Origin: Bifidobacterium sp.
GTDB lineage: Bacteria; Actinomycetota; Actinomycetes; Actinomycetales; Bifidobacteriaceae
NCBI RefSeq assembly: GCF_022647885.1
Contig: NZ_JALCLM010000001.1
Coordinates: 1,426,001-1,490,000, forward strand
Direction of reading: 5' to 3'
Length of the DNA stretch: 64,000 nucleotides
Shown here: positions 7,250 through 17,305 of the stretch, piece after piece
How positions within the stretch are numbered: position 1 is the first letter of the stretch
Layout: each line of letters opens with the position of its first letter
Notes under the pieces: model-generated
Told to the model about the DNA's origin: nothing
The model's input: only the letters and a program-made list of their open reading frames with translations
Database searches by the model: none
Position numbers and translations under genes: made by a program

Positions 7250-9625
7250 CTATTGTTCATCAGCATGAAGCGCGTCAAATATGACCTGTGCCTTATTCGT
7301 ACCAATCCCCTTGACCTTTTTGAGATCATCAACACTGGCTTCTCTCATAGCTCTGACTGATCCAAAATGACTTAACAAACGTTTTTGGAAGGATTCGCCG
7401 ACACCAGGAATTCCATCCAATGCTGAGCGCAACGCTCCTTTTCGACGTTTCTGTCTGTGATAGGTAATAGCAAAACGGTGTGATTCATCGCGCACACGCT
7501 GCAATAGATACATACTTTCAGACTGTCGTTTGAGAATAAGAGGGTAATCTTCATCTGGCAGCCATACCTCTTCAAGCCGTTTTGCAAGACCGCAGACGGC
7601 AACATCCTTCACACCTTGATCCGCCATAGCTCGTGCAGCGGCAGACACTTGGGGCTTACCACCATCAACGACCACAAGATTAGGTTTATATGCAAAGCGA
7701 TGCGATTGAACTTGCTGCTGAACAATGCCTTCTTGAGATTGTGCTTGGGACTGGTCGACACCTGAACGTTGTATCAGTCGTTCGTTGTCAATGCTGTCAC
7801 CTGAATCGCCCGCAACATTTCCGTGACTGAATCGTCTACTGATGGTCTCATAGATTGCTGCAGTATCGTCAACTGCGCCTTCTCCGTTGTTGCCCCTAAT
7901 CGAAAAACGACGATATTCAGATTTTTTTGCAACTGCATCTTCGAAAACAACCATTGAAGCAACCTGAAAGGCGCCTGCAATGGTGTTGGAAATGTCGTAG
8001 CATTCTATGCGCAAGGGAGCTTTATCTAAACCGAGGGCACTGGCAAGATCATTCATAGCTTTTGTACGGGCACCCATGTCACTGATACGACTCATTTTGC
8101 TGCGTTGCAGGGATTGTTGAGCATTCGCTGTTGCTCGATCCATTAATGCTCGTTTTTCACCACGCATGGGCACACGTATATTGACTACTGCGCCGCGTTG
8201 TTCGCTGAGCCACGCTTCCAGCTGTTTGCTTTTACTGGGCTCCATGGGCAATATGATCTCTCTTGGAATCGGAGCAATCGGCTCCAATAAGTCGTCCCGT
8301 CCTGTCATTTCCTTGTGAGCTCGACGTGATTTAGTTGCTCTTGATCGCGCCAAACTATCAACAGCAGTGGCTTGCTGAGTGCTGCCAAATGCTTCACGCT
8401 CTGTGGATATTGTTATGCCGGCAGCGTGTTGTTGTTTAGATTTCTTGGGCTCTATTGCTTCGGTCTCTGAGGCATCAGACTGATCCATATTATTAGCGAT
8501 ATCATCACTGATTTGAGAGCTGTCCGCTGATTGCTCCCCATAAACTTCCTCAACCAATGTTGAATAGACTTGGGTTATGAGGTCTCCTACAAGTTCCTCG
8601 TCTGAGACATCCTCAACACGTTCAACGCTCCAGCTCCGTTCACCTCGGATTGAACCAGCTCTGACAAAAAATGCATGTACAGAAGCTTCTAATTCATCAC
8701 TCGCTAAACCAAATACATCGGCATCAACATCTGAATCGAACACCACTGCGTTCTGTTCGATAACCGTATTTAACATAGCTATTTGATCACGTAATCTGGC
8801 TGCTTGCTCAAAATTCAGGTTGGTGCTTGCTTCTTTCATCTGAGACGTGAGATTAGCTTGAAATGGACGTCCTAAACGTCCTGTCATCACCCCAATGAGT
8901 TGTTCACACATCTTTCGATGTTCGTTTAAGTCGATACGTTCAACGCATGGTGCTGAGCATTTTCCTATTGACGCCAGTAGGCAAGGCCGTTGGCTGAGTT
9001 GCGCGCGCCGAAATACACCAGGAGTGCATGTCCGCACTGGAAAACTTTTGAGTAATCTATCCAAGGTTTGTCGAACGTCCCAGACTTTTGCATAAGGGCC
9101 GAAGTATCTGGTATCTCGACGTTTCCTACTGCGTGTGATCCAGATTCTCGGTACCTTTTCGCCAACAGATATTGCCAGGTACGGATAAGTCTTATCGTCT
9201 CTGAAAACCACATTGAAGCGGGGATCAAATTCTTTAATCCACGTGTATTCAAGTGTCAGAGCTTCTAGCTCAGTACCAACAACAGTCCATTCAAGACTGC
9301 GTGCTGTGAGCACCATGGTCTGTGTTCGTGGGTGGAGCTGAATCAACGGCTGAAAATAGTTGCTCAGACGGTTGCGCAGGTTTTTTGCCTTACCTACATA
9401 AATAACTCTGGACTCTGAATCTCTCCATTTGTAGACTCCTGGTTCAGCCGGTATATCCGAAGCTTTCGGTCGGAAACCGTCTCGACTATCACCAAGTAGT
9501 GGAGCTCCATTGCTATTGAGCTGATGTTCGTGCGGTACATCCCCACCGGCATTCGTTTGCACGAGCGCAGAGGCAGTTTTCCTCCATACCTCGCTTGAAT
9601 GCCGCTCGAAGATACCAGAAGTCAT
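7250..9625 (-). CDS. uvrC: Excinuclease ABC subunit C
   Basis: Makes both incisions in nucleotide excision repair with UvrA and UvrB. In 791 residues it shows the GIY-YIG nuclease (about 56-90, PGVYKWRDSESRVIYVGKAK), a Cys-containing segment (about 200-227), a UVR motif that binds UvrB (about 261-290), the RNase H-like 3' nuclease (about 500-720, with ECYDIS and VVDGGKPQ) and C-terminal helix-hairpin-helix motifs (IPGVGESFQKRLLSHFGS). It is longer than most UvrC proteins because of a roughly 50-residue N-terminal leader and a polar insert at about 361-455. It lies 12 nt after uvrA, so the two are probably one transcript. Confidence 0.97.
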   Translation of the reverse strand: MTSGIFERHSSEVWRKTASALVQTNAGGDVPHEHQLNSNGAPLLGDSRDGFRPKASDIPAEPGVYKWRDSESRVIYVGKAKNLRNRLSNYFQPLIQLHPRTQTMVLTARSLEWTVVGTELEALTLEYTWIKEFDPRFNVVFRDDKTYPYLAISVGEKVPRIWITRSRKRRDTRYFGPYAKVWDVRQTLDRLLKSFPVRTCTPGVFRRAQLSQRPCLLASIGKCSAPCVERIDLNEHRKMCEQLIGVMTGRLGRPFQANLTSQMKEASTNLNFEQAARLRDQIAMLNTVIEQNAVVFDSDVDADVFGLASDELEASVHAFFVRAGSIRGERSWSVERVEDVSDEELVGDLITQVYSTLVEEVYGEQSADSSQISDDIANNMDQSDASETEAIEPKKSKQQHAAGITISTEREAFGSTQQATAVDSLARSRATKSRRAHKEMTGRDDLLEPIAPIPREIILPMEPSKSKQLEAWLSEQRGAVVNIRVPMRGEKRALMDRATANAQQSLQRSKMSRISDMGARTKAMNDLASALGLDKAPLRIECYDISNTIAGAFQVASMVVFEDAVAKKSEYRRFSIRGNNGEGAVDDTAAIYETISRRFSHGNVAGDSGDSIDNERLIQRSGVDQSQAQSQEGIVQQQVQSHRFAYKPNLVVVDGGKPQVSAAARAMADQGVKDVAVCGLAKRLEEVWLPDEDYPLILKRQSESMYLLQRVRDESHRFAITYHRQKRRKGALRSALDGIPGVGESFQKRLLSHFGSVRAMREASVDDLKKVKGIGTNKAQVIFDALHADEQ

Positions 9626-9637
9626 GAGTACACACCT

Positions 9638-12592
9638 TTAGTCTTTCAATGTCTTCGCTAGGTAGCGCCCCGTCCAGCTTGATTTCTTTGTTGCTATATT
9701 CTCTGGGGTTCCTTCAGCAACGATGGTGCCACCCTTATCGCCGCCCTCAGGTCCGAGATCAATAATCCAATCAGCACTTTTAATCACATCGAGATTATGC
9801 TCAATAACAATCACAGTATTGCCTTTGTCTACAAGACCTTGCAATACCTGAAGTAATTTTCGAACATCTTCAAAATGTAAACCTGTTGTGGGTTCGTCAA
9901 GAATATACGCGGTGGTGCCGTCTGAGCGTTTTTGTAATTCAGTGGCAAGTTTTACACGCTGGGACTCACCGCCAGACAGTGTTGGTGCTGGCTGCCCCAA
10001 ACGAATATATCCAAGACCTACATCAACTAAAGTCCTCAGATATCTGGCAATTGATGGGTACGCTGAGAAGAAATCAGCAGCTTCTTCAATAGGCATATTG
10101 AGTACATCAGCCACAGATTTGCCGTTGTATCTGATGTCAAGTGTTTCGCGGTTATATCGCTGTCCATGACATACTTCACATTCCACATAGACATCAGGTA
10201 AGAAGTTCATCTCAATTTTAAGCGTGCCGTCTCCATGACAAGCCTCACATCTTCCACCCTTGACATTAAAAGAGAATCGTCCAGGTCCGTAACCACGAAC
10301 CTGTGCCTCCGGTGTCTTAGCAAAGAGTTGCCTAATTTTATCCCACACACCAGTATATGTAGCAGGATTCGAACGTGGAGTGCGTCCTATAGGATTTTGA
10401 TCAACATGAATGACTTTGCGTAACTGTTCCACGCCTTCAACGCGCGTGTGCTTTCCTGGGACTATGCGTGCGCCATTTAAACGATCAGCCAACACAGGGT
10501 ACAGAATAGAGTTAATCAATGTGGATTTACCCGAACCTGAGACACCTGAAATTACTGTCAACACATTCAGTGGAATATGAGCAGTGAGATTCTTCAAATT
10601 GTTTTCTCTAGCACCGATAACGGTGAGTTGCTTGCTTTTGCGAATCTTCCTACGGTGCTTGGGGACCTCGATAGTACGTCTGCCAGCAATATAATCACCG
10701 GTGATGGAGCCAGGAGCCTTTACTAAGTCCTTCGACAAGCCAGAAAACATCACTTTGCCGCCGTGTTCTCCTGCCCCGGGGCCAATATCAACTACCCAAT
10801 CAGCTTCCATAATGGTGTCTTCATCATGTTCCACCACAATCAGAGTATTGCCAAGGTCTCTTAGATGATGCAAGGTTTGAATCAGGCGTTCATTATCACG
10901 TTGGTGAAGACCAATAGAAGGCTCATCTAATACATACATCACTCCAACTAAACCAGAACCAATTTGGGTGGCTAAACGAATACGTTGAGCTTCACCGCCA
11001 GAAAGGGTTGCAGCCGCACGCGACAGAGTAAGATAATCCAGACCCACATCGTTAAGGAAGCCAAGACGTGCGCGAATCTCTTTAAGTACCTCGCCAGCGA
11101 TTTTGGCTGCAGCACCCTCCAAATGAAGTTGCCCCACCCAATCAAGGCTTTTGGCAATAGGCATATCGCATACATCAGCTATTGAGTTATCAGACACCGT
11201 TACGGCTAGAACTTCAGGTTTCAGGCGCTTGCCCTTGCATGTTTGGCAAGGAATTTCTCGCATATATGATTCGTAGTATTGACGCATCTGGTCTGAATCG
11301 GTTTCATCGTGACGCCGCATCAGAGTATGTATCACACCTTCAAAGCCTGTGGAATACTCACGCAACCGTCCCCATCTATTGCGGTACGAAACGTTTACTT
11401 TGAAATTGTGACCATACAGCACCGCATGCCGCACATCAGTAGGAAGTTCCTTCCACGGAGTTTTCGTTGAAAAGCCAAGTTCCTGGGCTAACGCATCTAG
11501 TAAATGCTCATAATATTCCGAGGTGCTTTTGGTGCCTCCCCAAGGCTCAATCGCGCCGTCTGCCAAGGACTTGTCTGGGTCAGGAACCACTAGCTCTGGA
11601 TCGATTTCAAGACTAAAGCCTAATCCAGTGCACGCAGGGCATGCACCATATGGGGCATTGAAGGAGAAGGTGCGAGGCTCTACTTCGTCAAGTTCAAGGG
11701 CATGGCCATTCGGACAGCTACGATGCTCTGAAAATGGCTGTCGACGCTTGGCATCCTGTTGCTTGAGATCTACAAAATCAGCAACAACCGTGCCATGTGC
11801 TAGTTTCAGAGCAGTTTCAACAGAATCTGTAAGGCGTTGACTGATGCCCTCTTTAATGACCAAACGATCAATAACCACTTCAATGGTGTGTTTTTTCTGT
11901 TTACTGAGTTTGATGTCATCAGAAAGTTGTTCCATGTTCCCGTCAATGACCGCTCGGGAATATCCATCAGAACGTAGAGTTTCTATGAGTTCTACAAATT
12001 CTCCCTTTCGTCCAGTGACCACTGGAGCTAATAGTTGAAAACGAGTCCCATCAGTATTACCGAGGAGAGAGTCAACGATTTGTTGGGGAGTTTGGGCTGT
12101 AACCAATTCACCACACACAGGGCAATGCGGAATGCCAGTACGTGCGAACAGTAGACGCAAGTAATCATAAATTTCAGTGATGGTGCCGACTGTCGATCGC
12201 GGGTTACGATTAGTGGTTTTCTGATCGATAGAAACCGCAGGACTCAGACCTTCAATAAAGTCAACATCAGGTTTATCCATTTGACCAAGAAATTGCCGAG
12301 CATAGGCAGAAAGTGATTCCACATAGCGGCGTTGGCCTTCAGCAAATAAGGTGTCAAACGCCAGTGAAGACTTGCCTGATCCAGACAAACCAGTGAACAC
12401 CACCATCTGGTTGCGTGGAAAAGCAAGGTCCACATTTTTTAAGTTGTGCTCACGAGCGCCTTGAACAACGATTTTGCGATCATTAGCCACTTCGCTGATA
12501 TCGGCGATAAGTGATTCCTTACCAGCCACCATATGCGGATGTTGTAGCGTCTGTTGAAATGACGATTGCTGTGCTGCTGCTGTCTGATCCAC
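9638..12592 (-). CDS. uvrA: Excinuclease ABC subunit A
   Basis: The damage-recognition ATPase of nucleotide excision repair, 984 residues. It has two ABC ATPase halves: Walker [19 protein letters not shown] and [19 protein letters not shown]; signature motifs [18 protein letters not shown] and [16 protein letters not shown]. Zinc modules have CPVCGEL and CEACHGDG...CEVCHG. The chosen start GTG 12592 has a GGAAG that is very close; an internal ATG at 12532 is possible. SOS-box sequences lie 120-180 nt upstream, so LexA control is likely. uvrC follows after 12 nt. Confidence 0.98.
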   Translation of the reverse strand: MDQTAAAQQSSFQQTLQHPHMVAGKESLIADISEVANDRKIVVQGAREHNLKNVDLAFPRNQMVVFTGLSGSGKSSLAFDTLFAEGQRRYVESLSAYARQFLGQMDKPDVDFIEGLSPAVSIDQKTTNRNPRSTVGTITEIYDYLRLLFARTGIPHCPVCGELVTAQTPQQIVDSLLGNTDGTRFQLLAPVVTGRKGEFVELIETLRSDGYSRAVIDGNMEQLSDDIKLSKQKKHTIEVVIDRLVIKEGISQRLTDSVETALKLAHGTVVADFVDLKQQDAKRRQPFSEHRSCPNGHALELDEVEPRTFSFNAPYGACPACTGLGFSLEIDPELVVPDPDKSLADGAIEPWGGTKSTSEYYEHLLDALAQELGFSTKTPWKELPTDVRHAVLYGHNFKVNVSYRNRWGRLREYSTGFEGVIHTLMRRHDETDSDQMRQYYESYMREIPCQTCKGKRLKPEVLAVTVSDNSIADVCDMPIAKSLDWVGQLHLEGAAAKIAGEVLKEIRARLGFLNDVGLDYLTLSRAAATLSGGEAQRIRLATQIGSGLVGVMYVLDEPSIGLHQRDNERLIQTLHHLRDLGNTLIVVEHDEDTIMEADWVVDIGPGAGEHGGKVMFSGLSKDLVKAPGSITGDYIAGRRTIEVPKHRRKIRKSKQLTVIGARENNLKNLTAHIPLNVLTVISGVSGSGKSTLINSILYPVLADRLNGARIVPGKHTRVEGVEQLRKVIHVDQNPIGRTPRSNPATYTGVWDKIRQLFAKTPEAQVRGYGPGRFSFNVKGGRCEACHGDGTLKIEMNFLPDVYVECEVCHGQRYNRETLDIRYNGKSVADVLNMPIEEAADFFSAYPSIARYLRTLVDVGLGYIRLGQPAPTLSGGESQRVKLATELQKRSDGTTAYILDEPTTGLHFEDVRKLLQVLQGLVDKGNTVIVIEHNLDVIKSADWIIDLGPEGGDKGGTIVAEGTPENIATKKSSWTGRYLAKTLKD

Positions 12593-12711
12593 TGTCTTCC
12601 GATTCTTGTGTATCTGCGTGGTGTTGCTTGGTGACGCGTTAACTCAACGGCCACAGGACTCTTCGCTCGAGTGGTATAAGGTATTGCGTTGCCCTGCGAC
12701 CAACGCAGCCA

Positions 12712-12722
12712 TTCGAACATGT
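12712..12722 (-). promoter_or_regulatory. Second, half-conserved SOS-box-like site
   Basis: TTCGAACATGT repeats the left half of the perfect site at 12750 but continues CATATC instead of GTTCG. It lies 38 bp nearer to uvrA. It may be a weaker LexA contact or chance. Confidence 0.35.
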
Positions 12723-12749
12723 CATATCATAACGCAAAACATCATATGC

Positions 12750-12767
12750 TTCGAACATGTGTTCGAA
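12750..12767. promoter_or_regulatory. LexA operator (SOS box) upstream of uvrA
   Basis: TTCGAACATGTGTTCGAA is a perfect TTCGAAC-N4-GTTCGAA palindrome. It fits the Gram-positive/actinobacterial LexA consensus CGAAC-N4-GTTCG. It lies 158 nt before uvrA and downstream of the zincin gene, so uvrA, and through it uvrC, is the likely target. Confidence 0.85.
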
Positions 12768-12825
12768 ATATGCGCTCAGCGCGTAGGTATGTCCCGTGTA
12801 CGAACTGAGCCAAGTAATGCAGCAT

Positions 12826-13194
12826 TTAATACCCATGAGAATGCAAATAAGCATCGTCAAAACCAAAGTAATGCCCTATCTCATGCAATACTGTGCGGCG
12901 AATTTGATCTTCTAATTGTTCAGGTGATTTGCAAAGTCGCATATGTGGTCCCTTAAAAATGGTAATCACATCAGGTAATGCTCCTGCATACCCCCAGCTT
13001 CGTCGGGGAAGGGGAATTCCCTCATATAGCCCTAATAATTCATTCGCGGGACTGTTTCCTCGGCCGAGCTGTTGTTCAGTAGCCTCATCTGCAACCGTAA
13101 CCACTATGTTATCCATCACCGAAAGAAATCTTTGTGGCAAACTGGCAATGGCATCATGAACCGCTGATTCGAATAATTCATCAGTAATTTCCAT
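12826..13194 (-). CDS. Zincin-like metallopeptidase family protein (PF06262 type)
   Basis: A 122-residue protein with the extended zinc motif HEIGHYFGFDD near its C-terminus (HExxHxxGxxD), typical of minimal metallopeptidases of the PF06262 group found in actinobacteria. Preceding signatures are the ITIFKGP strand and the Pro/Arg segment IPLPRRSWGY. No signal peptide or membrane segment is visible, so it is probably cytosolic. Physiological substrates are unknown. ATG 13194 is preferred over GTG 13200 because GGGGGAG ends 5 nt before it. Transcribed away from the ABC-F gene and towards uvrA. Confidence 0.85.
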   Translation of the reverse strand: MEITDELFESAVHDAIASLPQRFLSVMDNIVVTVADEATEQQLGRGNSPANELLGLYEGIPLPRRSWGYAGALPDVITIFKGPHMRLCKSPEQLEDQIRRTVLHEIGHYFGFDDAYLHSHGY

Positions 13195-13244
13195 TGACAC
13201 TCCCCCATGATGAACATACTTATTGAGCGATCTTTGCTAATACC

Positions 13245-13287
13245 GACAATACTTAGGTTCAAGAATACGTGAGAACCAAGTATTGTC
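13245..13287. other. Bulged inverted repeat between divergent genes
   Basis: GACAATACTTAGGTTC (13245-13260) and GAACCAAGTATTGTC (13273-13287) pair over 15 bp with one bulged base and a 12-nt loop. It lies 50 nt upstream of the zincin start and 178 nt upstream of the ABC-F start. It may be an operator, a leader hairpin of the zincin mRNA, or the remnant of a small element. Confidence 0.5.
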
Positions 13288-13465
13288 CGTAGACACAAAA
13301 ACATTGTCACAATCTAGCAGTGTGGAATCGAGATAAAGTACTCCACACGCCTGTACGCCGTAGCGGCACAACTCAGCCGAAACAGTTATATACACCCCTT
13401 CGCTATGATAAACGATTGGGTATTTTCCATTTCATACAACACATAAGCAGGAAGACGGTAGAGGC

Positions 13466-15067
13466 ATGGCTATTGAGGCGCAGGGGCTAGAAATTCGTAT
13501 AGGAGCTCGCGTGCTGCTTTCCCCCACCGATTTTCACGTTGCTAAAGGTGACCGCATCGGTTTAGTTGGTCGAAATGGAGCAGGGAAAACCACACTAACT
13601 AGAGTAATTACTGGGGATATGCTGCCTTCTGATGGCAAGGTCAGGGTCTCAGGAAAATTGGGTTATCTCCCACAGTCCACGCACGTTGCAGATCCGCATC
13701 AAACCGCTATAGACCGTGTTATGAGTGCGCGTGATATCTCATCAATTATTACTAGAATTCGCAAGTCTGAACAGGATATGACTAACCCTGATCCTGACAT
13801 CATGGAAAAAGCCATGAGCCGATATGATAAAGCCCAGCAAGACTTTGAAAATGCTGGTGGGTATTCGGCGCAGTCTGAGGCAATTAAAATGGGGGAAAGT
13901 CTAGGTCTGGATCAGGAAGTGCTCAATAGAGAGCTTGGTACACTTTCTGGTGGTCAGCGACGACGTATTGAATTGGCAAGAATCTTATTCTCCGATGCAG
14001 ATACCATGATTCTCGACGAGCCCACCAACCATTTGGATGCCGATTCCATCGAGTGGCTGAAACAATATCTTAAACGTTTCGAAGGTGGATTTATGGTAAT
14101 TTCCCACTCCACTGAGCTACTTGATGAGACTGTCAACAAAGTATGGCATTTAGACGCTCAGCGTGGGGCGATCGATATGTATGCGCTGGGGTGGAAAGCT
14201 TATCTACGTCAGCGTGTGGTTGATGAGGAACGTCGTCGTCGAGAACGTGAAGTTGCTGAAAAAAAGGCAGACCGGCTGATGAAGCAAGGTATTCGCCTTC
14301 ACGCTAAGGCAACAAAAGCTGTGGCAGCACAGAATATGATGCGTCGTGCCGAACGATTATTGGAAAACACTGAAGATGCTCAGCGCGCTGAGAAGGTAGC
14401 TGACTTACGGTTCCCAGAACCTGCACCTTGCGGACGTACGCCAATTATGGCGAAAGATATCTCCAAAGCCTTTGGCTCCAACATCGTGTTCGCAGGCATT
14501 AATCTTGCTATAGATAAAGGTTCGCGTGTGGTGATTCTTGGTTACAACGGTGCTGGAAAAACGACAACGTTAAGACTTCTTGCGGGCATAGATAAAGCAG
14601 ACACAGGTGAAGTGGAATTCGGTCATGGTGCAAAGATTGGGTATTTTGCTCAGGAACATGACACCTTAGATAATAACGTGAGTGTGCTTGAAAACTTACA
14701 GCAGGTTGCGCCGAATCTGGATGACACACAGGCTCGCTCCATATTGGGCTCCTTCTTGTTCTCAGGTGATGACGCTATGAAACCAACATCAGTGCTATCT
14801 GGTGGTGAAAAAACGCGACTCGCTTTGGCAACCTTAGTTACTAGCAGAGCAAATGTTTTGCTGCTGGACGAGCCCACCAACAACCTTGATCCAGCCAGCC
14901 GTGATGAAATCCTCAAGGCTATTTCAAAATACGAAGGCGCAATTGTATTGGTTACACACGATGAAGGTGCTGTGCTGGCATTAAACCCCGAACGTGTGCT
15001 ATTGATGCCTGATGGTGATGAGGATCTCTGGAACGACAGCTATCTTGAACTCGTAGCTGAGGAATAA
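13466..15067 (+). CDS. ABC-F family ATPase (translation factor type)
   Basis: A soluble protein of 533 residues with two tandem ABC domains and no membrane segments, the ABC-F architecture (EttA, Uup and antibiotic-protection proteins). Domain 1 has Walker A GRNGAGKTTLTR and signature LSGGQRRRIELARILF. Domain 2 has GYNGAGKTTTLRLLAG and LSGGEKTRLALATLV. Both Walker B motifs end in DEPTN. The charged linker (about residues 250-310, with RRRREREVAEKKADRL) matches the P-site tRNA interaction motif region. Family members work at the ribosome E site. The position near no transporter permease agrees. Which ABC-F subfamily is uncertain. ATG start behind an AGGAAGACGG purine stretch. Confidence 0.93.
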   Translation: MAIEAQGLEIRIGARVLLSPTDFHVAKGDRIGLVGRNGAGKTTLTRVITGDMLPSDGKVRVSGKLGYLPQSTHVADPHQTAIDRVMSARDISSIITRIRKSEQDMTNPDPDIMEKAMSRYDKAQQDFENAGGYSAQSEAIKMGESLGLDQEVLNRELGTLSGGQRRRIELARILFSDADTMILDEPTNHLDADSIEWLKQYLKRFEGGFMVISHSTELLDETVNKVWHLDAQRGAIDMYALGWKAYLRQRVVDEERRRREREVAEKKADRLMKQGIRLHAKATKAVAAQNMMRRAERLLENTEDAQRAEKVADLRFPEPAPCGRTPIMAKDISKAFGSNIVFAGINLAIDKGSRVVILGYNGAGKTTTLRLLAGIDKADTGEVEFGHGAKIGYFAQEHDTLDNNVSVLENLQQVAPNLDDTQARSILGSFLFSGDDAMKPTSVLSGGEKTRLALATLVTSRANVLLLDEPTNNLDPASRDEILKAISKYEGAIVLVTHDEGAVLALNPERVLLMPDGDEDLWNDSYLELVAEE

Positions 15068-15085
15068 AGTTTCTCGGGTAGACGA

Positions 15086-15200
15086 CGTTAGTGTAGGGAT
15101 TTTCTGTCAGTGAGAGAGTCTCTGTTGCGAAAATGGTTGTAATTCCGGCGTTGCTAGCATGCCATTGATGCAATGAGTCTTTTCAATCCCTACACCAACG
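15086..15200 (-). repeat. TIR element B (inverted copy)
   Basis: GTGTAGGGATT (15091-15101) pairs with AATCCCTACAC (15185-15195). The match continues outward as CGTT[A/G], giving a 16-bp terminal repeat with one mismatch, the best of the three copies. Read on the minus strand, its middle shows CCGGAATTACAACCATTTTC at the same offset as the cores of A and C. It lies between the ABC-F stop and nnr, both on the plus strand. The remainder of 15068-15351 has no other feature except the nnr ribosome-binding site. Confidence 0.75.
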
Positions 15201-15351
15201 AGCTTCACTGTAAACAATCGCTACTATCTGGCCAGACTGTATGTAAATATGCCTGATGGGACCTCATATTCCAGGTGATTCCAGGTAAAGTGGTTGAGTA
15301 ACGCCGAAGGCTGTGAAGGTCGCAGTTAGCGCAGGCGAAGGAGGCCATCAC

Positions 15352-17265
15352 ATGTTGTCCTCACTTTTTGATGATGATGCTCAATCCGTCGAAGGATTCC
15401 TGACAGAAGCCTTTGAGTCGAATACCGTCCGCAAGTTTGAAGCACCACTACTTCAACAGGGTGTTCCTTTAATGCAGCAAGCAGCTTCAGCCATTACTGC
15501 AACTGCTGAGCGTATGCTCGCTCATGCCAATATTCCACTATCGCAAAGCCGTATCGTGCTGCTCGCTGGAGCCGGTAACAATGGTGGCGATGGATTGTAT
15601 AGCGCAGCGTCGTTGTCTCAAGCTGAAGCACATGTAACTGTTATTGCAGTCGGTCGTTCGCTGCATAACGAAGCAATAGAACAAGTTCTTAATAGCGATA
15701 CAGATATTCTCCTTCTTGACCAAGAATCTGATATACCAGGCGCTGTCGCCCCTAACGATGCTGAAGAACAACTCTCACATTGTAATGAGGCACTCGAATT
15801 GCTCCGGCAATCAGATCTCATCATCGATGCCATGACAGGCATCGGACTTCATGGTGTGCTACAAGGTATCCCAGCACAAATTGCCAAAGCAATTGGTGAA
15901 TCAGAAAGAATCCCATTACGTATGGCTTTTCCTCCAGCTGCATACCGTGCACAATCACCTATGGTGTTGGCTGTAGACGTACCCTCAGGTGTAGGCGTTG
16001 ATGATGGATCGTTGCCTGGTCCATATATTCCAGCTGATGTCACGGTCACATTCGGCACCTTGAAACCGTGTGCATTATTGCCTCCAGCGTCGTATGTATG
16101 CGGGCAATCGGTTCTGGTTGATTTCAACTTCCCCACAGATCAAGAAATTCCCAAGTCGGAAGTCATGACCGCTCGAAAATGTGCACAATCTTTGCGAATG
16201 CCACAATTAGGAGACTCAAAGTACACTCGCTCAGTCGTAGGCTTGATTACTGGTTCGGGTAGCTATCCTGGTGCAGGTTTGCTTTCCACGCTTGCTGCAA
16301 GTCGCAGCAATGTGGGAATGGTGCGATATCTCGGTCCTGAACAAGTACAGGATCATATTATGCAAGTTGCACCCGAAACTGTTTTTAGTCATGGCAAGGT
16401 TCAAACCTGGGTTGTTGGTTCAGGCGTTCCTTCAAGCGCAACAGCTAACGCTGATGATGAAGAGCAGATCAACAGAATCCTCTCATTACTAGAGTCATAC
16501 AACGCCGATACATCATCGGGAAGCCAGAATGTTGAAACGACTGCCCCGTTGCCACCAATTGTTGTTGATGCAGGGGCTCTGTCTCTGTTGCCTCCGCATG
16601 TGTCGTCATCTCTTGTTATCACACCTCATGCGGGTGAGCTAGCGCGGTTGCTGCAAGCTAGAGGAGAAGATGTTGACGCATCGGGAATTAATGCCGAACC
16701 ATTACGCTGGGCAACGCGTGCTTGGGAAGTTACTGGAGCAACAGTATTACTGAAGGGAGCCATTACCGTTATCGTCGGAGATGACGGCGAGGGTTCACCG
16801 CGCATTATTACAGTGGGACGTGCGCCCGCTTGGTTATCAACCGCAGGTGCTGGTGACGTACTGGCAGGAGTTATTGCTTCAATGTTGGCGCAAAATGCCG
16901 ACAATTTGAGCGAACACCCAGAACTTATATCAGATTATGTTGCTGCTGGGGCATATGTACATGCTTTGGCCGCAGCAGTGGCATCAGAATCAAGTCAATT
17001 AGCATGGTCATTGCCAATCTTGGCGGACCCTGAAGACTTGTCATCATTTTCGAGTGATTACGATGCTCGGTTCTCAGTTTCGCATCCCTCGGGTAGCTCG
17101 ACACTTGGCCACCCAATTATTGCCGGAGACTTGATTCAGGCATTACCAGAGGCATACTCTGTGCTAACTGGTCTCTACGATGACGCTGCTGAAATACACT
17201 CCCCCGCAGATACTCCATATGCAGGTGATGAGGATCTCACATCTGCTGAAGAGAATCGCAAGTAA
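15352..17265 (+). CDS. nnr: Bifunctional NAD(P)H-hydrate epimerase / ADP-dependent dehydratase
   Basis: Repairs NADHX and NADPHX damaged cofactors. The N-terminal YjeF_N domain (about residues 1-280) epimerises R to S forms; it contains LLAGAGNNGGDGLYSAA and IIDAMTGIGLHG and the Asp in DVPSGVGVDDG. The C-terminal ribokinase-like dehydratase has VVGLITGSGSYPGAG, VITPHAGELARLL and STAGAGDVLAGVIASML. A GTG at 15313 would add 13 residues, but ATG 15352 has a strong GAAGGAGG 7 nt upstream and is chosen (637 residues). It is longer than the usual 500 or so, with Ser/Asp-rich insertions near the end. gpmA follows after 40 nt and may be co-transcribed. Confidence 0.95.
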   Translation: MLSSLFDDDAQSVEGFLTEAFESNTVRKFEAPLLQQGVPLMQQAASAITATAERMLAHANIPLSQSRIVLLAGAGNNGGDGLYSAASLSQAEAHVTVIAVGRSLHNEAIEQVLNSDTDILLLDQESDIPGAVAPNDAEEQLSHCNEALELLRQSDLIIDAMTGIGLHGVLQGIPAQIAKAIGESERIPLRMAFPPAAYRAQSPMVLAVDVPSGVGVDDGSLPGPYIPADVTVTFGTLKPCALLPPASYVCGQSVLVDFNFPTDQEIPKSEVMTARKCAQSLRMPQLGDSKYTRSVVGLITGSGSYPGAGLLSTLAASRSNVGMVRYLGPEQVQDHIMQVAPETVFSHGKVQTWVVGSGVPSSATANADDEEQINRILSLLESYNADTSSGSQNVETTAPLPPIVVDAGALSLLPPHVSSSLVITPHAGELARLLQARGEDVDASGINAEPLRWATRAWEVTGATVLLKGAITVIVGDDGEGSPRIITVGRAPAWLSTAGAGDVLAGVIASMLAQNADNLSEHPELISDYVAAGAYVHALAAAVASESSQLAWSLPILADPEDLSSFSSDYDARFSVSHPSGSSTLGHPIIAGDLIQALPEAYSVLTGLYDDAAEIHSPADTPYAGDEDLTSAEENRK

Positions 17266-17305
17266 ACTTTATGTCACTCGTTATTGACGAGGTAAGGAGC
17301 TCGAT

